A stretch of DNA of 64,000 nucleotides from CAVQOB01 sp963714325 (GTDB taxonomy: Bacteria > Pseudomonadota > Alphaproteobacteria > Rhizobiales > Hyphomicrobiaceae). The stretch lies in NCBI GenBank assembly GCA_963714325.1, contig CAVQOB010000014.1:62001-126000 (forward strand), in the 5' to 3' direction. A program made the position numbers and the translations under genes. The notes beneath the pieces were generated by a model that saw only the letters and a list, made by a program, of their open reading frames with translations, ran no database searches and was not told the DNA's origin. This document shows, one piece after another, positions 46,341 through 55,930 of the stretch (position 1 is its first letter; each line of letters opens with the position of its first letter).

Positions 46341-47741
46341 TTGAACAAGCACAAGGCTGATCACCGCTCGGAAATGCTCATTGGAGAAACAGACAAACTG
46401 ATCCACTTCGCGCGCTCATTGACGTGGGGCAGTCTGCCGAGCGCCGTTGTTCAGGCCGCCAAGCGTCATCTCCTCGACACCTGTGCAGCGATCGTCGGCG
46501 GCATGGACATGCATGTGACGACGCGTGCTGCACGCATTCCCGGCGTCGCAACTCATCGCGTCGATGGCCTGCCAGTCCCGGGTTCGACGTTGCGTCTCGA
46601 CGCGCCAAGTTTCGCATTCCTGTGCGGCACCGCAGCCCATGGCATCGAGCTTGACGATGGCTACCGCGAGGGCTCCATGCATCCGGGTGCCCCCGTAGTT
46701 CCAGCCGTTCTCGCCGCCGCGGTCCAACAGCAGGCAACGGGGCGCGAAGTCATCGCCGCTCTCATTGTCGGCTACGAGGCCGCGACGGCCATCGCCGAGG
46801 CCGCACATCCAGCGTTACGCAATCGAGGGTTTCACCCGACGGCGGTTGTCGGACCGTTGGCAGCGGCCCTCGCGGTCGGGCGTTTATTGCGGCTGGACGA
46901 GACACAGCTTCGGTCGGCACTTGGGATTGCCGCCAGCGGGTCTGCCGGATTGTTTGCATTCCTCGATGGCGGCGGCGATGTCAAACGTCTGCACGGCGGT
47001 CAGGCGGCGCGGGCGGGATTGCTCGCGGCCTACTTCGCGCGCGAAGGCATTGAGGGACCAAGTGACATCATCGCGGCGCCGAGCGGCTTTGCGCAGGCTT
47101 TTGCATACGGGTCGGAGCGACACCGGTTGACGCTCGATCTGCCGCCCAAGGTGCCGTTTCGCACGCCCCGATGCTATATCAAGCCCTACGCTTGTTGCCG
47201 CCATCTCCAGCCAGCCATTGAAGCGGTGCTGCAGATCGCACGCGAGCATCGGTTGTCTCCCGACGACGTGACGGAGATGCAAGTCGAAGCCTATTCGATC
47301 GCAGCCTCCCATGCCGAGACCGGCTGGAATGACTTCGCGAGCGCGCAACTGAGCTTTCCCTACGTCCTTGCCGTTGCCCTGCATCATGGCTCCGTCGATT
47401 TACACCACTTCGATGCGAAGACCCGATCGAACAAGGCGTTGGCCGAGACGGCGCGACGCGTGACCGTGGTCGCTACCGCCGAAATGGATGGCCTCTATCC
47501 CCGGCAACGCCCGTCGCGCGTGACACTCGTGACGAAGCACGGTCGCCAGAGTCTGTTCATGCCGGAGGCGCTCGGATCGCCAGAAATGCCGCTCCGTGAC
47601 GCACGCGTCGAAGCGAAATTCAGCTCGATCGTTGAGCCCGTGATAGGTGCGGCGAAGTCTGCGCATGCACTTGAGACACTGCATGCGATCGATACCGCCG
47701 TCTCCATCGACGGCCTGCTGAAAACGCTGAGCCGCGTCTGA
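46341..47741 (+). CDS. MmgE/PrpD family protein
   Basis: 466 residues, the normal length. Family blocks are RHLLDTCAAIVGGMDM, LCGTAAHGIELDDGYREGSM with conserved His/Asp, HPGAPVVPAVLAAA, and GFHPTAVVGPLAAALAVGRL, RLHGGQAARAGLLAA, KPYACCRHLQPAIEA. Members include 2-methylcitrate dehydratase and aconitate decarboxylase-like enzymes, so it probably dehydrates or decarboxylates a tricarboxylate-like or hydroxy acid. TTG 46341 is chosen for its GAGG box 10 bases upstream; ATG 46374 is the alternative. Confidence 0.92.
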   Translation: MNKHKADHRSEMLIGETDKLIHFARSLTWGSLPSAVVQAAKRHLLDTCAAIVGGMDMHVTTRAARIPGVATHRVDGLPVPGSTLRLDAPSFAFLCGTAAHGIELDDGYREGSMHPGAPVVPAVLAAAVQQQATGREVIAALIVGYEAATAIAEAAHPALRNRGFHPTAVVGPLAAALAVGRLLRLDETQLRSALGIAASGSAGLFAFLDGGGDVKRLHGGQAARAGLLAAYFAREGIEGPSDIIAAPSGFAQAFAYGSERHRLTLDLPPKVPFRTPRCYIKPYACCRHLQPAIEAVLQIAREHRLSPDDVTEMQVEAYSIAASHAETGWNDFASAQLSFPYVLAVALHHGSVDLHHFDAKTRSNKALAETARRVTVVATAEMDGLYPRQRPSRVTLVTKHGRQSLFMPEALGSPEMPLRDARVEAKFSSIVEPVIGAAKSAHALETLHAIDTAVSIDGLLKTLSRV

Positions 47742-47757
47742 ACCGCCAAGGACACCT

Positions 47758-48921
47758 ATGGATTTCTCACTCACCGAAGTTCAGGCACGCTTTCAGGACA
47801 CGGTGCAGAAGTTTGCACAGTCGGAATTGGCCGCCGCAAAAGTTGCGCGCGCCAATGCTGGCGCCTATCCGTGGGATGTGGCCAAGCGCATGGCTGATAT
47901 CGGCCTGCTCGGCCTGACCATTGCCGAGGAGAAAGGCGGGCAAGGCGGCACACTCGTCGACGCGATCCTCGCCATTCAATCAGTCGCCGCTGCCTGTCCG
48001 CGCAGCGCTGACGTTGTCCAAGCCGGCAATTTCGGTGCCATCCGGACGTTCGCCGAATTCGCCACCGATGACCAACGTCAGCGCTTCCTGCCAAAGCTTC
48101 TGGCAGGGACGTCTATCATGGCGGTCGGCATGACCGAGCCCGACGCTGGTTCAGCGGTCACGGAATTGCGGTCAACGGCCAAGCCCGAGGGCACCGGCTA
48201 TCGCATCAACGGCACCAAGGTGTTCGGCACCAACAGCGTCGAAGCCGACGTGTTCCTCATCTACGTCCGTTTCGGCCCAGGCGTGAGGGGTATCGGTTCG
48301 GTGCTCATTGAAAGGGAAACGAAGGGCTTCACCGTCGGACCACCAACCGATTTCATGAACGGAGAGTCCTGGTCTCAGCTCTACTTCGAAGATTGCAAGA
48401 TCCCAGCTGAGAATGTCTTGCTCGGTCCTGGCGGCTTTCAAAAGCAGATAGCAGGCTTCAACGTCGAGCGCCTCGGTAACGCCGCGCGATCGGTCGCTGT
48501 GGGGCGTCACGCCTTCACAGTTGCCCGCGATCATGCCGCGACGCGCAAACAATTCGGACGGCCATTGTGCGAGTTCCAGGGGCTGCAGTGGAAATTCTCG
48601 GACATGGAGATGAAACTGGAAGCAGCTCAACTCCTGCTGCTGCGAGCGGCTGTCGGCGCGGACCATGGCCTGCCCTCGGCGCACGACACCGCGCTCGCCA
48701 AACTCGCCTGCAATGAGGCGGGGCACTTCGCCGCCAACGAGGCGTTGCAAATCATGGGCGCCACTGGGTTTAGCAGCGATAGTATCGTGCAGTATTGCCT
48801 GCGCCGCACGCGCGGGTGGATGATCGCCGGCGGTTCTGTCGAGATCCTCAGGAATCGTATCGCCGAAGGTATTTTCGATCGGCGGTTTTCGCAGCGCTTG
48901 AGTGATGACCCGGCCAAGTGA
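47758..48921 (+). CDS. Acyl-CoA dehydrogenase
   Basis: 387 residues with the three-part fold. The N-terminal helices start MDFSLTEVQARFQDTVQKFA. The central FAD-binding sheet is MAVGMTEPDAGSAVTELRST and YRINGTKVFGTNSV. The C-terminal bundle has TRKQFGRPLCEFQGLQWKFS and QIMGATGFSSDS. The usual catalytic Glu region is near the C-terminal bundle. It introduces a 2,3 double bond in an acyl-CoA, feeding the enoyl-CoA hydratase at 37330. It is 16 bases after MmgE/PrpD and is the last gene of the operon, meeting the next gene end to end at 48921/48922. Confidence 0.94.
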   Translation: MDFSLTEVQARFQDTVQKFAQSELAAAKVARANAGAYPWDVAKRMADIGLLGLTIAEEKGGQGGTLVDAILAIQSVAAACPRSADVVQAGNFGAIRTFAEFATDDQRQRFLPKLLAGTSIMAVGMTEPDAGSAVTELRSTAKPEGTGYRINGTKVFGTNSVEADVFLIYVRFGPGVRGIGSVLIERETKGFTVGPPTDFMNGESWSQLYFEDCKIPAENVLLGPGGFQKQIAGFNVERLGNAARSVAVGRHAFTVARDHAATRKQFGRPLCEFQGLQWKFSDMEMKLEAAQLLLLRAAVGADHGLPSAHDTALAKLACNEAGHFAANEALQIMGATGFSSDSIVQYCLRRTRGWMIAGGSVEILRNRIAEGIFDRRFSQRLSDDPAK

Positions 48922-49650
48922 TCAGCCGTTGCGCGCCAGCGGAACCAAACCGTTGTCCTTCAGCAGGTCGCAGGCGTCCCGCGTTTGCAGAACGTCCAGC
49001 CACTGCTGTGCGGCTGAGGCATTGTTCGTGTGCGATGGCACGGCGCCGTAAAAATCCGTGAAAAGCTGAACGGCTTCCGGCAGTGGTCCGACGACATCGA
49101 TACCCGGCACTGCGAGTAGCTCCGAAAGCTGCTGCAAGGCGATATCGGCTTCGCCGCGCAGCAGATACCAGGCCGTCAGACCCTCCGATCCACCTGGTCC
49201 ATAGATACACTTTTCACGGATCGTCTCGGCAATCCCAAGCCGCTTGAACATACCGACAAGGTCCGCGCCACTCAGGGCCCCACCTGACGGATCGCTCATC
49301 GCGATCCGTTCCGCACCCAGTAACGCGTCTGCAAACTCTTCGGCCGTCGCCAGATCGGGACGGCTCTGCCCGCGCTGCACCGCTAAGCCGAGCATCGAAC
49401 CCGCGATCGCTGCGTGGGGCGGCCCCAGCACGCGGCCACAGGCTGCGAGGTTGGCGATGGCGCCCTTGGTGACAACGATGGCGTCGGCTGCAGCCCCATC
49501 CATGAACTGCTGGGCAATGCGCCCGGAAGGGCCGAACGTGGTCGAAACGCCGATACCTGTCATGCGTTCGAAGCGCGTCGCCAACGTCGTCACCGGCGCA
49601 AGCAGCGCTGTCGAACATAGAAAATGAATACGCGGGCTGCTGTTCGCCAT
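48922..49650 (-). CDS. ModA-like periplasmic substrate-binding protein
   Basis: 242 residues. IHFLCSTALLAPVTTLATRF, GPSGRIAQQFMDGAAADAIV and IAMSDPSGGALSGADLVG, then IALQQLSELLAVPGIDVVGP match the type II binding-protein fold of molybdate/tungstate receptors. The hydrophobic start is short and a signal peptide is doubtful. There is no ModBC nearby, so an oxyanion function is unproven; similar lone proteins bind organic ligands. It converges with the acyl-CoA dehydrogenase. Confidence 0.8.
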   Translation of the reverse strand: MANSSPRIHFLCSTALLAPVTTLATRFERMTGIGVSTTFGPSGRIAQQFMDGAAADAIVVTKGAIANLAACGRVLGPPHAAIAGSMLGLAVQRGQSRPDLATAEEFADALLGAERIAMSDPSGGALSGADLVGMFKRLGIAETIREKCIYGPGGSEGLTAWYLLRGEADIALQQLSELLAVPGIDVVGPLPEAVQLFTDFYGAVPSHTNNASAAQQWLDVLQTRDACDLLKDNGLVPLARNG

Positions 49651-49668
49651 AGCGTACCGCCCAAATCC

Positions 49669-50640
49669 TCAAGGTGCTTTGATCTTGGCGTCTTGAATAA
49701 CCGCACGCCAGCTCGCCAGTTCACGCTTGATCTGCTCCGCGAATGCGTCAGGTGTGCTCGCCACAGCCTCGAAACCAACCATCGTGAGGCGCTCTTGCGT
49801 TTCGGCCTGTGCGAGGATGTCCTTCAGTTCGCGATTGAGCAGGGCTGTAATCTCTTTCGACGTTCCCGTCGGCACCAAGACACCGACCCAGAGGTCACCA
49901 ACGATGTCGGGATGGCCAGCCTCGACCATGGTCGGCACGGACGTCAGGGTTCTTGCGCGCTTGGTGCCTGTTGTCGCAAGTGCACGCAACTGGCCTCCCG
50001 CAATCTGTGAGGCCGCTGGCGACAACGCCGTAATCCCAATCGGCGTGTGGCCACCAAGCACCGAGGTGATCGCAGGACCGGCGCCATTGAACGGCACCGG
50101 GACAATGTCCACATTGGCCTTCAACCGGAACAGTTCGCCAAGCAGATGGCCCGGAGTGCCCGCGCCTCCATGGGCGTAGCTGTACTTGCCCGGGTTTGCC
50201 TTGATCAGTGAAACAAGCTCGGGAATGGTCGTTGCAGGAACGGAGGGCGTCACGGTCACGACATGCGTAGCAGACACGGCCAGCATGACTGGGTCAAAAC
50301 TCTTTTCGGCGTCATACGGGACGGATGCAAAGAGCGACGGGTTGATGACGAACGAACTGAAGGCAAGCAGAACCGTATGACCATCCGGCGCGGCCTTGGC
50401 CGCTTGGCCAGTGCCGATATTGCCAGAGGCACCGGCGACGTTTTCGACGTAGAACTGCTTGCCAAGCTTCTGTGACAGTTTATCCGAGACAAGGCGTGCG
50501 AAGACATCGACGGAGCCGCCGGGTGCGAACGGTACAATCATGCGTACGGGTTTTTCGGGGTATTGGGCCTCAGCGGGCAACGCCCAACAAGCGGCAGCAA
50601 ATATCGTTGTCGCGTATGCCAGATACCGGAATGCTTGCAT
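49669..50640 (-). CDS. TctC/Bug-type solute receptor
   Basis: 323 residues from ATG 50640. Signal peptide MQAFRYLAYATTIFAAAC, cleaved after AEA. Bug blocks: KPVRMIVPFAPGGSVDVFAR, VENVAGASGNIGTGQA, NPGKYSYAHGGAGTPGHLLG and VPVPFNGAGPAITSVLGGH. It is 18 bases upstream of the ModA-like gene on the same strand and likely co-transcribed. A longer frame to 51009 has no family support. Confidence 0.93.
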   Translation of the reverse strand: MQAFRYLAYATTIFAAACWALPAEAQYPEKPVRMIVPFAPGGSVDVFARLVSDKLSQKLGKQFYVENVAGASGNIGTGQAAKAAPDGHTVLLAFSSFVINPSLFASVPYDAEKSFDPVMLAVSATHVVTVTPSVPATTIPELVSLIKANPGKYSYAHGGAGTPGHLLGELFRLKANVDIVPVPFNGAGPAITSVLGGHTPIGITALSPAASQIAGGQLRALATTGTKRARTLTSVPTMVEAGHPDIVGDLWVGVLVPTGTSKEITALLNRELKDILAQAETQERLTMVGFEAVASTPDAFAEQIKRELASWRAVIQDAKIKAP

Positions 50641-50806
50641 GACATGGTGCTCTGAGTTGGTCTTTGTGCTCTGAGATGGTCTTTCCCAAAACATAGCGCG
50701 TGGGCTGCCGTGCAGCACCTGCCCAATTCCATCTGATGAAATATGCCGCGCGTCCCTGCGCCAACGCTGGGGTAGATTGGAAGCATCAAGAGCGAGAGAC
50801 CAACGC

Positions 50807-51724
50807 ATGACGCCCAAGCCCCAACTCCTGCAGGTCGCCGCTGACGTGTTCGCCTGGATCGGCGTCGCCGGCAACTCGAATGCTGGTGCTGTCGTCACGC
50901 GGGACGGGCTTCTGGTCATCGACGCGCAACAGCACCTTCCATTGGCGCAGGCGTTCAGAGACGCACTCCATCGCGAGACGGGTCGACCTGTCGCCGCACT
51001 CATCAACACGCATTGTCATTTGGATCATACTGCCGGCAACATCTTATTCGAACGCATCCCAATCATGGCCCACACCAGGACGCTCTCTTCGCTGCATGAC
51101 CTGCTCGGCCCGTTGCACGGCGACAATTGGATTGTGACGGACTTCGAGAGCAAGGCGCGCCTTTTGTGGGGCGGCAATCTGATCGATCTCGTGTCGGCCG
51201 ACGATCCAGCGCAGACTTGGTTTCGTGCTCGGATCAGCGGGCCGGAGTACGCGTCCGTGACGATTGCACCTCCGACACAGGTTTTCGACCACACGTTCGA
51301 GTTCTGCCTGCGGCGTGACATCATGCGACTTCAGTATCGCGGGCGTGCCCATTGTGACGGCGACATCACGGTTCATCTACCCGTTCGGAAAGTGATCTTT
51401 CTCGGCGATCTGATGTTCTACCGTCGCTTCCCGTGGCTGGGTGATTGCGATCTCGAAGGCTGGATCGAACGCCTCGACGCGATCCTCGACCTTGACGTGG
51501 ATGTGGTCATTCCCGGCCACGGGCCACCGACGAACAGGCAAGAAGTCGCGCACATGCGTGACCTGCTGATCGCGCTGCACAATGCTGTCCGGTTGGCGAT
51601 CCGTTCAGGCGCCTCGGAGGCGGCGGCGATGGCGACCATCGCGCTACCGGCCTATACAAATTTGCCGCGCTACCATGAGTGGCGCGCACTCAATGTGCGG
51701 GCGGCTTACCGACAGCTAAGATAA
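50807..51724 (+). CDS. MBL fold metallo-hydrolase
   Basis: 305 residues from ATG 50807. The metal site THCHLDHTAG (HxHxDH), a further His in YRGRAHCDGDITVHLP, Asp in IFLGDLMFYRRFPW and the late His in VVIPGHGPPTNRQE are all present, giving a complete dizinc site. The early part AWIGVAGNSNAGAVVTRDGL is typical of SoxH/quinoprotein relay-type or glyoxalase-II-like hydrolases. It is divergent from the Bug gene at 49669. Substrate unknown. Confidence 0.92.
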   Translation: MTPKPQLLQVAADVFAWIGVAGNSNAGAVVTRDGLLVIDAQQHLPLAQAFRDALHRETGRPVAALINTHCHLDHTAGNILFERIPIMAHTRTLSSLHDLLGPLHGDNWIVTDFESKARLLWGGNLIDLVSADDPAQTWFRARISGPEYASVTIAPPTQVFDHTFEFCLRRDIMRLQYRGRAHCDGDITVHLPVRKVIFLGDLMFYRRFPWLGDCDLEGWIERLDAILDLDVDVVIPGHGPPTNRQEVAHMRDLLIALHNAVRLAIRSGASEAAAMATIALPAYTNLPRYHEWRALNVRAAYRQLR

Positions 51725-52121
51725 ATGTCGCGCCACGGCGGGTACTCCGTCGGCTGCTGCCTCCAAAGCTTCCCAAAATCGTCAAAGAACCGGCGACAAT
51801 TCTACGACAGCACTTGGCCCGCTGGGTCGCGCGACCGCTCCGCCGCTCAATCTGAAGCTGTCTGCCGGCCTACCGGCCTCGAGCACGAGTAATGTAGGTC
51901 CGCCACCCTCGTGGAGATCTTGCCTCTGCTCAGCGTCCTCTGCCCACAAACGGTTTGGGATTTTTGCAGGAGAATATAGAGAACACAGGGAGATCAGATG
52001 TTCCGGTTGGGACTCCCAACCCATTCATTTCTCGGAATCTTCGCTCTCCCCTAGGGAGCGCCAAAAAGACGAATAAAATCAACGCATCGAGATATCTAGC
52101 GACCACCGTCTTCGGAGCCTA
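51725..52121. other. Intergenic stretch before the IS630 element
   Basis: No gene that I can support. TA at 52120-52121 is the left copy of the IS630 target dinucleotide. Confidence 0.5.
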
Positions 52122-53144
52122 GTGTTCCACGCCTAACAGTTGGTTCGCCTATTGCTGCACATCAGTCAGAGTGCGGTGATGAGGCGCACCGACATCTGCA
52201 GGCACGTCAGCCCGGCGAACCGGGCGCACCTTGAGGCGATCATCGCCGATCGCAACAGTTCGAGCAAGGCCGTGTGGCGCGCCGAGATCGTGATCGCAAC
52301 CGCCGATGGGCTCGACACGAACGCCATCATGACGCGCACGGGCAAGTCGAAGCCCTGCGTTTGGCGTTGGCTAAAGCGCTACATCGAAGACGGCGTGGAG
52401 GGTCTGCTGCGCGACAAGACGCGGCCCAGCCGCAAAAAGCCATTGTCGCAAAAGGTGAAGCAGAAGGTGCTCGCGAAGACAGCCAATACGACGCCCGCTG
52501 ATGCCACGCATTGGAGCCGCGCGACAATGGCGGCGGCAATCGGGATCAGCCCGTCCGCCGTCGGTCGGATTTGGGCAGAGGCGGGCTTGCAGCCGCATCT
52601 GGCGCAGAAATTCAAGGTCTCGAACGACCCGCTGTTTGAGGCAATGGTGACCGATATCGTTGGCTTCTACATGAACCCGCCGGACAAGTCGCTGGTGCTG
52701 TGTGTCGATGAAAAGAGCCAAATACAAGCATTCGATCGCACGCAACCGGGCCTGCCGATGAAGAAGGGTCGCGCGAGCACCATGACGCACGACGACAAGT
52801 GCAACGGCGTGACGACACTCTATGCGGCGATGGACGTGAAGTGAAGGCGTGGCTCACGAAGCACGCGCGCATTAAGCTGCACTTCACCCCGACCAGCGCG
52901 TCATGGCTCGATCTCGTCGAGCGCTTTTTCGCCGCGATCGCTCGCAAGCGCATCCGGCGCGGCGCGTTTGGCAGCGTTGCCGAACTCGAAGCGGCGATCT
53001 TCGACGACCTGAACCACCACAACACCGCGCCAAAGCCGTTCGTGTGGACCAAGTCGGCGACAACCATCTTGGAGAAAGAGCGCCGGGCATTGGATGCGCT
53101 GGAGGCTATCAAAACCAGGTACCAAGCGTTAGAACTCGGAACAC
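52122..53144 (+). mobile_element. IS630 family element, internally deleted
   Basis: The left end GTGTTCCACGCCTAAC and right end GTTAGAACTCGGAACAC are imperfect inverted repeats, flanked by TA on both sides (52120-52121 and 53145-53146), the standard IS630 duplication. It is 1023 bases long, shorter than a full element, because the middle of the transposase is missing. A stray copy of the terminal sequence, inverted, sits at 58353-58366. Confidence 0.8.
52179..53140 (+). pseudogene. IS630 family transposase, internal deletion
   Basis: The N-terminal part starts MRRTDICRHVSPANRAHLEA with helix-turn-helix segments (IMTRTGKSKPCVWRWLKRY) and reaches the first catalytic Asp in LVLCVDEKSQIQAFDRTQ. 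After AAMDVK a stop occurs, and about 70 codons including the second catalytic Asp are missing. The sequence resumes in another frame as VKAWLTKHARIKLHFTPTSA and SWLDLVERFFAAIARKRIRRG, with the last acidic residue. The junction GTGAAGTGAAGG suggests a deletion at a short repeat. Non-functional. Confidence 0.85.
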
Positions 53145-53259
53145 TAGATTTAGATTCAGTCTGCTTGAGATTGAGCGAACGCTCGGCTTTGCCTGAACCG
53201 CCGCGACTTTCTCGGAGGCTGTTTGGTTTAGATCATGCCGCCATCGCCGGAGTTTCCAG

Positions 53260-54020
53260 CAAGGCATAGTAGCGCGTTCCGGCTTCCGCAGGCGGCACGT
53301 TGCCAATGGGCTCCAACAGCCTGCGGTTATTGAACCAATCGACCCAACCCGGCGTTGCGAACTCGACGGCTTCGAGTGACTGCCATCGCCCGCGCCGATG
53401 GATGACCTCGGCTTTGTAGAGGCCGTTGATCGTCTCGGCCAGTGCATTGTCGCAGCTGTCTCCGACACTCCCACCCGATGGCACAAGTACGGCCTGGGCA
53501 CGCCGCTCGGTGTACGTGATCGAGACGTATTGGCTGCCCCGGTCACTGTGATGCACGAAGCCGCCGCCCGAGACCGGCTGGCGCTCATGCGGGACCTGCT
53601 CCAACGCATCCAACATGAAGCCGGCATGGGCTGAGCAGGACACCCGCCAACCCACAAATCCATCGGGCAAACACATCCGCCACGAAAGCGACAGAGACGA
53701 AGCTTGTCCAGGTCGCGACATACGTGAAGTCCGAGGCCCAAAGCATGTTTGGCCGAGGTGCCCGGAACTGACGATTGACGTGGTCCAACGGGCAAGGCGC
53801 TGCCTTATCAGTGATTGTGGTCCGCAACGGCTCGCCACGGATGACACCCTTCAGGTCAAGGCTTGGCATTAGCCGGATGCTGCCGCAATCGCAGGCTCCG
53901 CGCCAAACTGAAATTGGGAGGATTGGATATGCGGTTTGCTTTTGACGGCCTTGCCGGCGACGGCGCGGGATGGCACCCGGCGACCCCGGTCTCCGCCAGC
54001 AACCACTCAATGCCCGGATA
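53260..54020 (-). pseudogene. IS3 family transposase orfB, decayed
   Basis: Read on the minus strand across frames: LKGVIRGEPLRTTITDKAAP, MLWASDFTYVATWTSFVSVA with the first catalytic Asp, ARWICGLAGV, GGGFVHHSDRGSQYVSI with the second, and LAETINGLYKAEVIHRRGRW with the final Glu, ending FNNRRLLEPIGNVPP. Several frame changes occur, for example around 53640. No orfA is seen. This fragment lies between the IS630 and the serine tRNA. Confidence 0.82.
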
Positions 54021-54159
54021 ACGTTGGACCTCAGTCGTCAGTGGCGGAATACGATGCAATCGTCGGGTTCGGGCACCATGCAACTGTAAAATCGACCCGC
54101 AAATCCGAAAAAAAGAATGCTTGCGAGTTTAGCCACTTAGCGCTACGCCGAGCCCGGCT

Positions 54160-54249
54160 GGAGAGGTGGCAGAGTGGTCGATCGCGTCGCACTCGAAATG
54201 CGAAGTACGGGCAACCGTACCGGGGGTTCGAATCCCTCCCTCTCCGCCA
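54160..54249 (+). tRNA. tRNA-Ser (CGA)
   Basis: 90 bases from GGAGAGGTGGCAGAGTGGTC to CCTCTCCGCCA. The acceptor arm pairs GGAGAGG with CCTCTCC. The anticodon stem TCGCA/TGCGA holds the loop CTCGAAA, anticodon CGA. A long variable arm (GTACGGGCAACCGTAC) is typical of serine tRNAs. The T-arm contains GGTTCGAATCC and CCA is encoded. The integrase-derived gene 240 bases downstream suggests this tRNA served as an integration site. Confidence 0.95.
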
Positions 54250-54488
54250 CGTTCCCTCTTTAGTCTCTTTTGATTGCGCGCGCGTCGCTCGCGCATTCAC
54301 TGCGCGCGATGCGTCTCGACGCGTCCACGCTCGTCTACCTACGTCCGCGATTTGCAACACAATCAATGCGTTGCTAAACTGCCGTGTCCGTCGAACCCCG
54401 GCAGAACGGTACTGGTTGTGATCCTTTGTGGTCTCAACCGGACCGACCCCATCGCACCCTCAAAAGGGGGAACTAAAGGGGGAACTTT

Positions 54489-55922
54489 TTGGCACGCCTT
54501 GGACCGCTGCACCGCCTCGGTGCTGCTTTCGTTCGCAGCTGCCGGACGCCCGGTGTTTTCATCGACGGTGGCGGAATGCGGTTGCGCGTCATGCCGAATG
54601 GCAGCCGCAGTTGGATCATGCGGATCACGGTTCAAGGCGTCCGTCGCGACATGAGTCTCGGGCCGCTCGCGCGCCTGTCGCTCGCCGCCGCGCGCGAGCG
54701 CGCGACCGAGATCCGCGCCGCTATCGTCGAAGGTCGCGATCCCGTCGCCGATCGGCAGATGCTCAAAGCCCCTTCGCGACCAAGGCCACCCGACGCCGTC
54801 GCAACGTCACAAACGTTCGCCGCGTGCTGGACGTCATTCTGGCGCACCAAAGAGCCACAACTTTCGAATGGCAAACATCGCGACCAGTGGGTGGCGACAA
54901 TGGACACCTATGTCCTACCACAGATCGGCCAGCGTCCGATCGCCGACATCAGGCCCGGTGAAATCATCGAACTGCTGTGGCCACTGTGGCAGGCGAAAGT
55001 AGAGACCGCGCGATGCGTGCTGCAGCGTGTCGACGCGGTGTTCGTGGCAGCCATCACGCGCGAATGGCGCGACAAGGCCAATCCCTGCACCGGTGTCGCC
55101 CGCGAACTTGGACCCCGGCGACGCGACCGCATCCATCACGCAGCCATGCCCTATGCCGAGGTCGGCGCATTCCTGCGCGACCTGCGACTGCGCCAGGGCC
55201 CGCCCGCGAGCCGGATGGCCTTCGAATTCCTGATCCTCACCGCCACCCGCAGCGGCGAAGCACGCGGGGCAGCCTGGACCGAGATTGATCTCGGCGGCGC
55301 GCAGTCGGTGGCGCAGGGTGGCAGCTTCTTGCAAGGATTTGCTGGCAGCGCTGCGGGGGCGCTCGGCGGGTTTTTGGCAGGAGAGAGCAACCTCGTCGGT
55401 CAATACGGCGACGGTGATGCAGGCAAAATGCTGGCCCGCGCGCTGATCTCGGGTGCTGCCGGTTGCGCCGGCGCCATCATCACGGGTGGGAAATGCGCGG
55501 AAGCAGCGGTTACAGCGGCATTTGCGAGTCTGTGGAATGGGGATGGGCCCACAACCAGGCCGCCGCCGAATTCACCGCCTCCCTATACAGGAGAGAACTC
55601 TAAAATTCCACCTGACGAGTGGAAATGGGATCCGAACTCTGGCAACTCGCGCGGCGGCGTATGGCGGAATCCTGGAGGCTATTTCGGCAATTGGGATCCC
55701 GAGGGTCATTGGGACATCGAACCTCCCAAGGAGCTGAAGCAGGAAGGGCAGGAAAGGCAGCGGTACAATCGATGGGGGCAACCTATCTCCAAAAGCGAAG
55801 CTCATGGCGAGTTTAAGGGCCCAATAAGATATCCAATACCGCGATGGCCGAGCCTACCTCTGATCATAATGCCACCTCCTTGCGTCGTATCGCCATCGCT
55901 CTGCAGAGGCAATTCAACCTGA
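54489..55922 (+). CDS. Chimera: tyrosine integrase N-terminal half fused to a polymorphic toxin C-terminus
   Basis: 477 residues from TTG 54489 without interruption. Residues 1 to about 90 are an arm-type integrase domain (GVFIDGGGMRLRVMPNGSRS and MSLGPLARLSLAAARERATE), about 105-205 the core-binding domain, and about 245-270 the start of the catalytic domain with its first Arg (LTATRSGEARGAAWTEIDL). The rest of the recombinase is absent. From about residue 271 a glycine/alanine-rich pre-toxin helix region follows (GSAAGALGGFLAGESN, ISGAAGCAGAIITGGKC), then a C-terminal toxin-like domain with WKWDPNSGNSRGGVWRNPGG, DPEGHWDIE, RYNRWGQPISKSEAHGEF, resembling polymorphic toxin type 37 as I remember it. 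GC falls in this second half. Unlikely to act as an integrase. Confidence 0.75.
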   Translation: MARLGPLHRLGAAFVRSCRTPGVFIDGGGMRLRVMPNGSRSWIMRITVQGVRRDMSLGPLARLSLAAARERATEIRAAIVEGRDPVADRQMLKAPSRPRPPDAVATSQTFAACWTSFWRTKEPQLSNGKHRDQWVATMDTYVLPQIGQRPIADIRPGEIIELLWPLWQAKVETARCVLQRVDAVFVAAITREWRDKANPCTGVARELGPRRRDRIHHAAMPYAEVGAFLRDLRLRQGPPASRMAFEFLILTATRSGEARGAAWTEIDLGGAQSVAQGGSFLQGFAGSAAGALGGFLAGESNLVGQYGDGDAGKMLARALISGAAGCAGAIITGGKCAEAAVTAAFASLWNGDGPTTRPPPNSPPPYTGENSKIPPDEWKWDPNSGNSRGGVWRNPGGYFGNWDPEGHWDIEPPKELKQEGQERQRYNRWGQPISKSEAHGEFKGPIRYPIPRWPSLPLIIMPPPCVVSPSLCRGNST

Positions 55923-55930
55923 GTGCCAAC

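Noticed and set aside
54160..54249. A direct repeat of the tRNA-Ser 3' end as an attachment site
   Set aside because: I looked for the terminal CCCTCCCTCTCCGCCA elsewhere in the window and did not find it, so no island boundary can be claimed.
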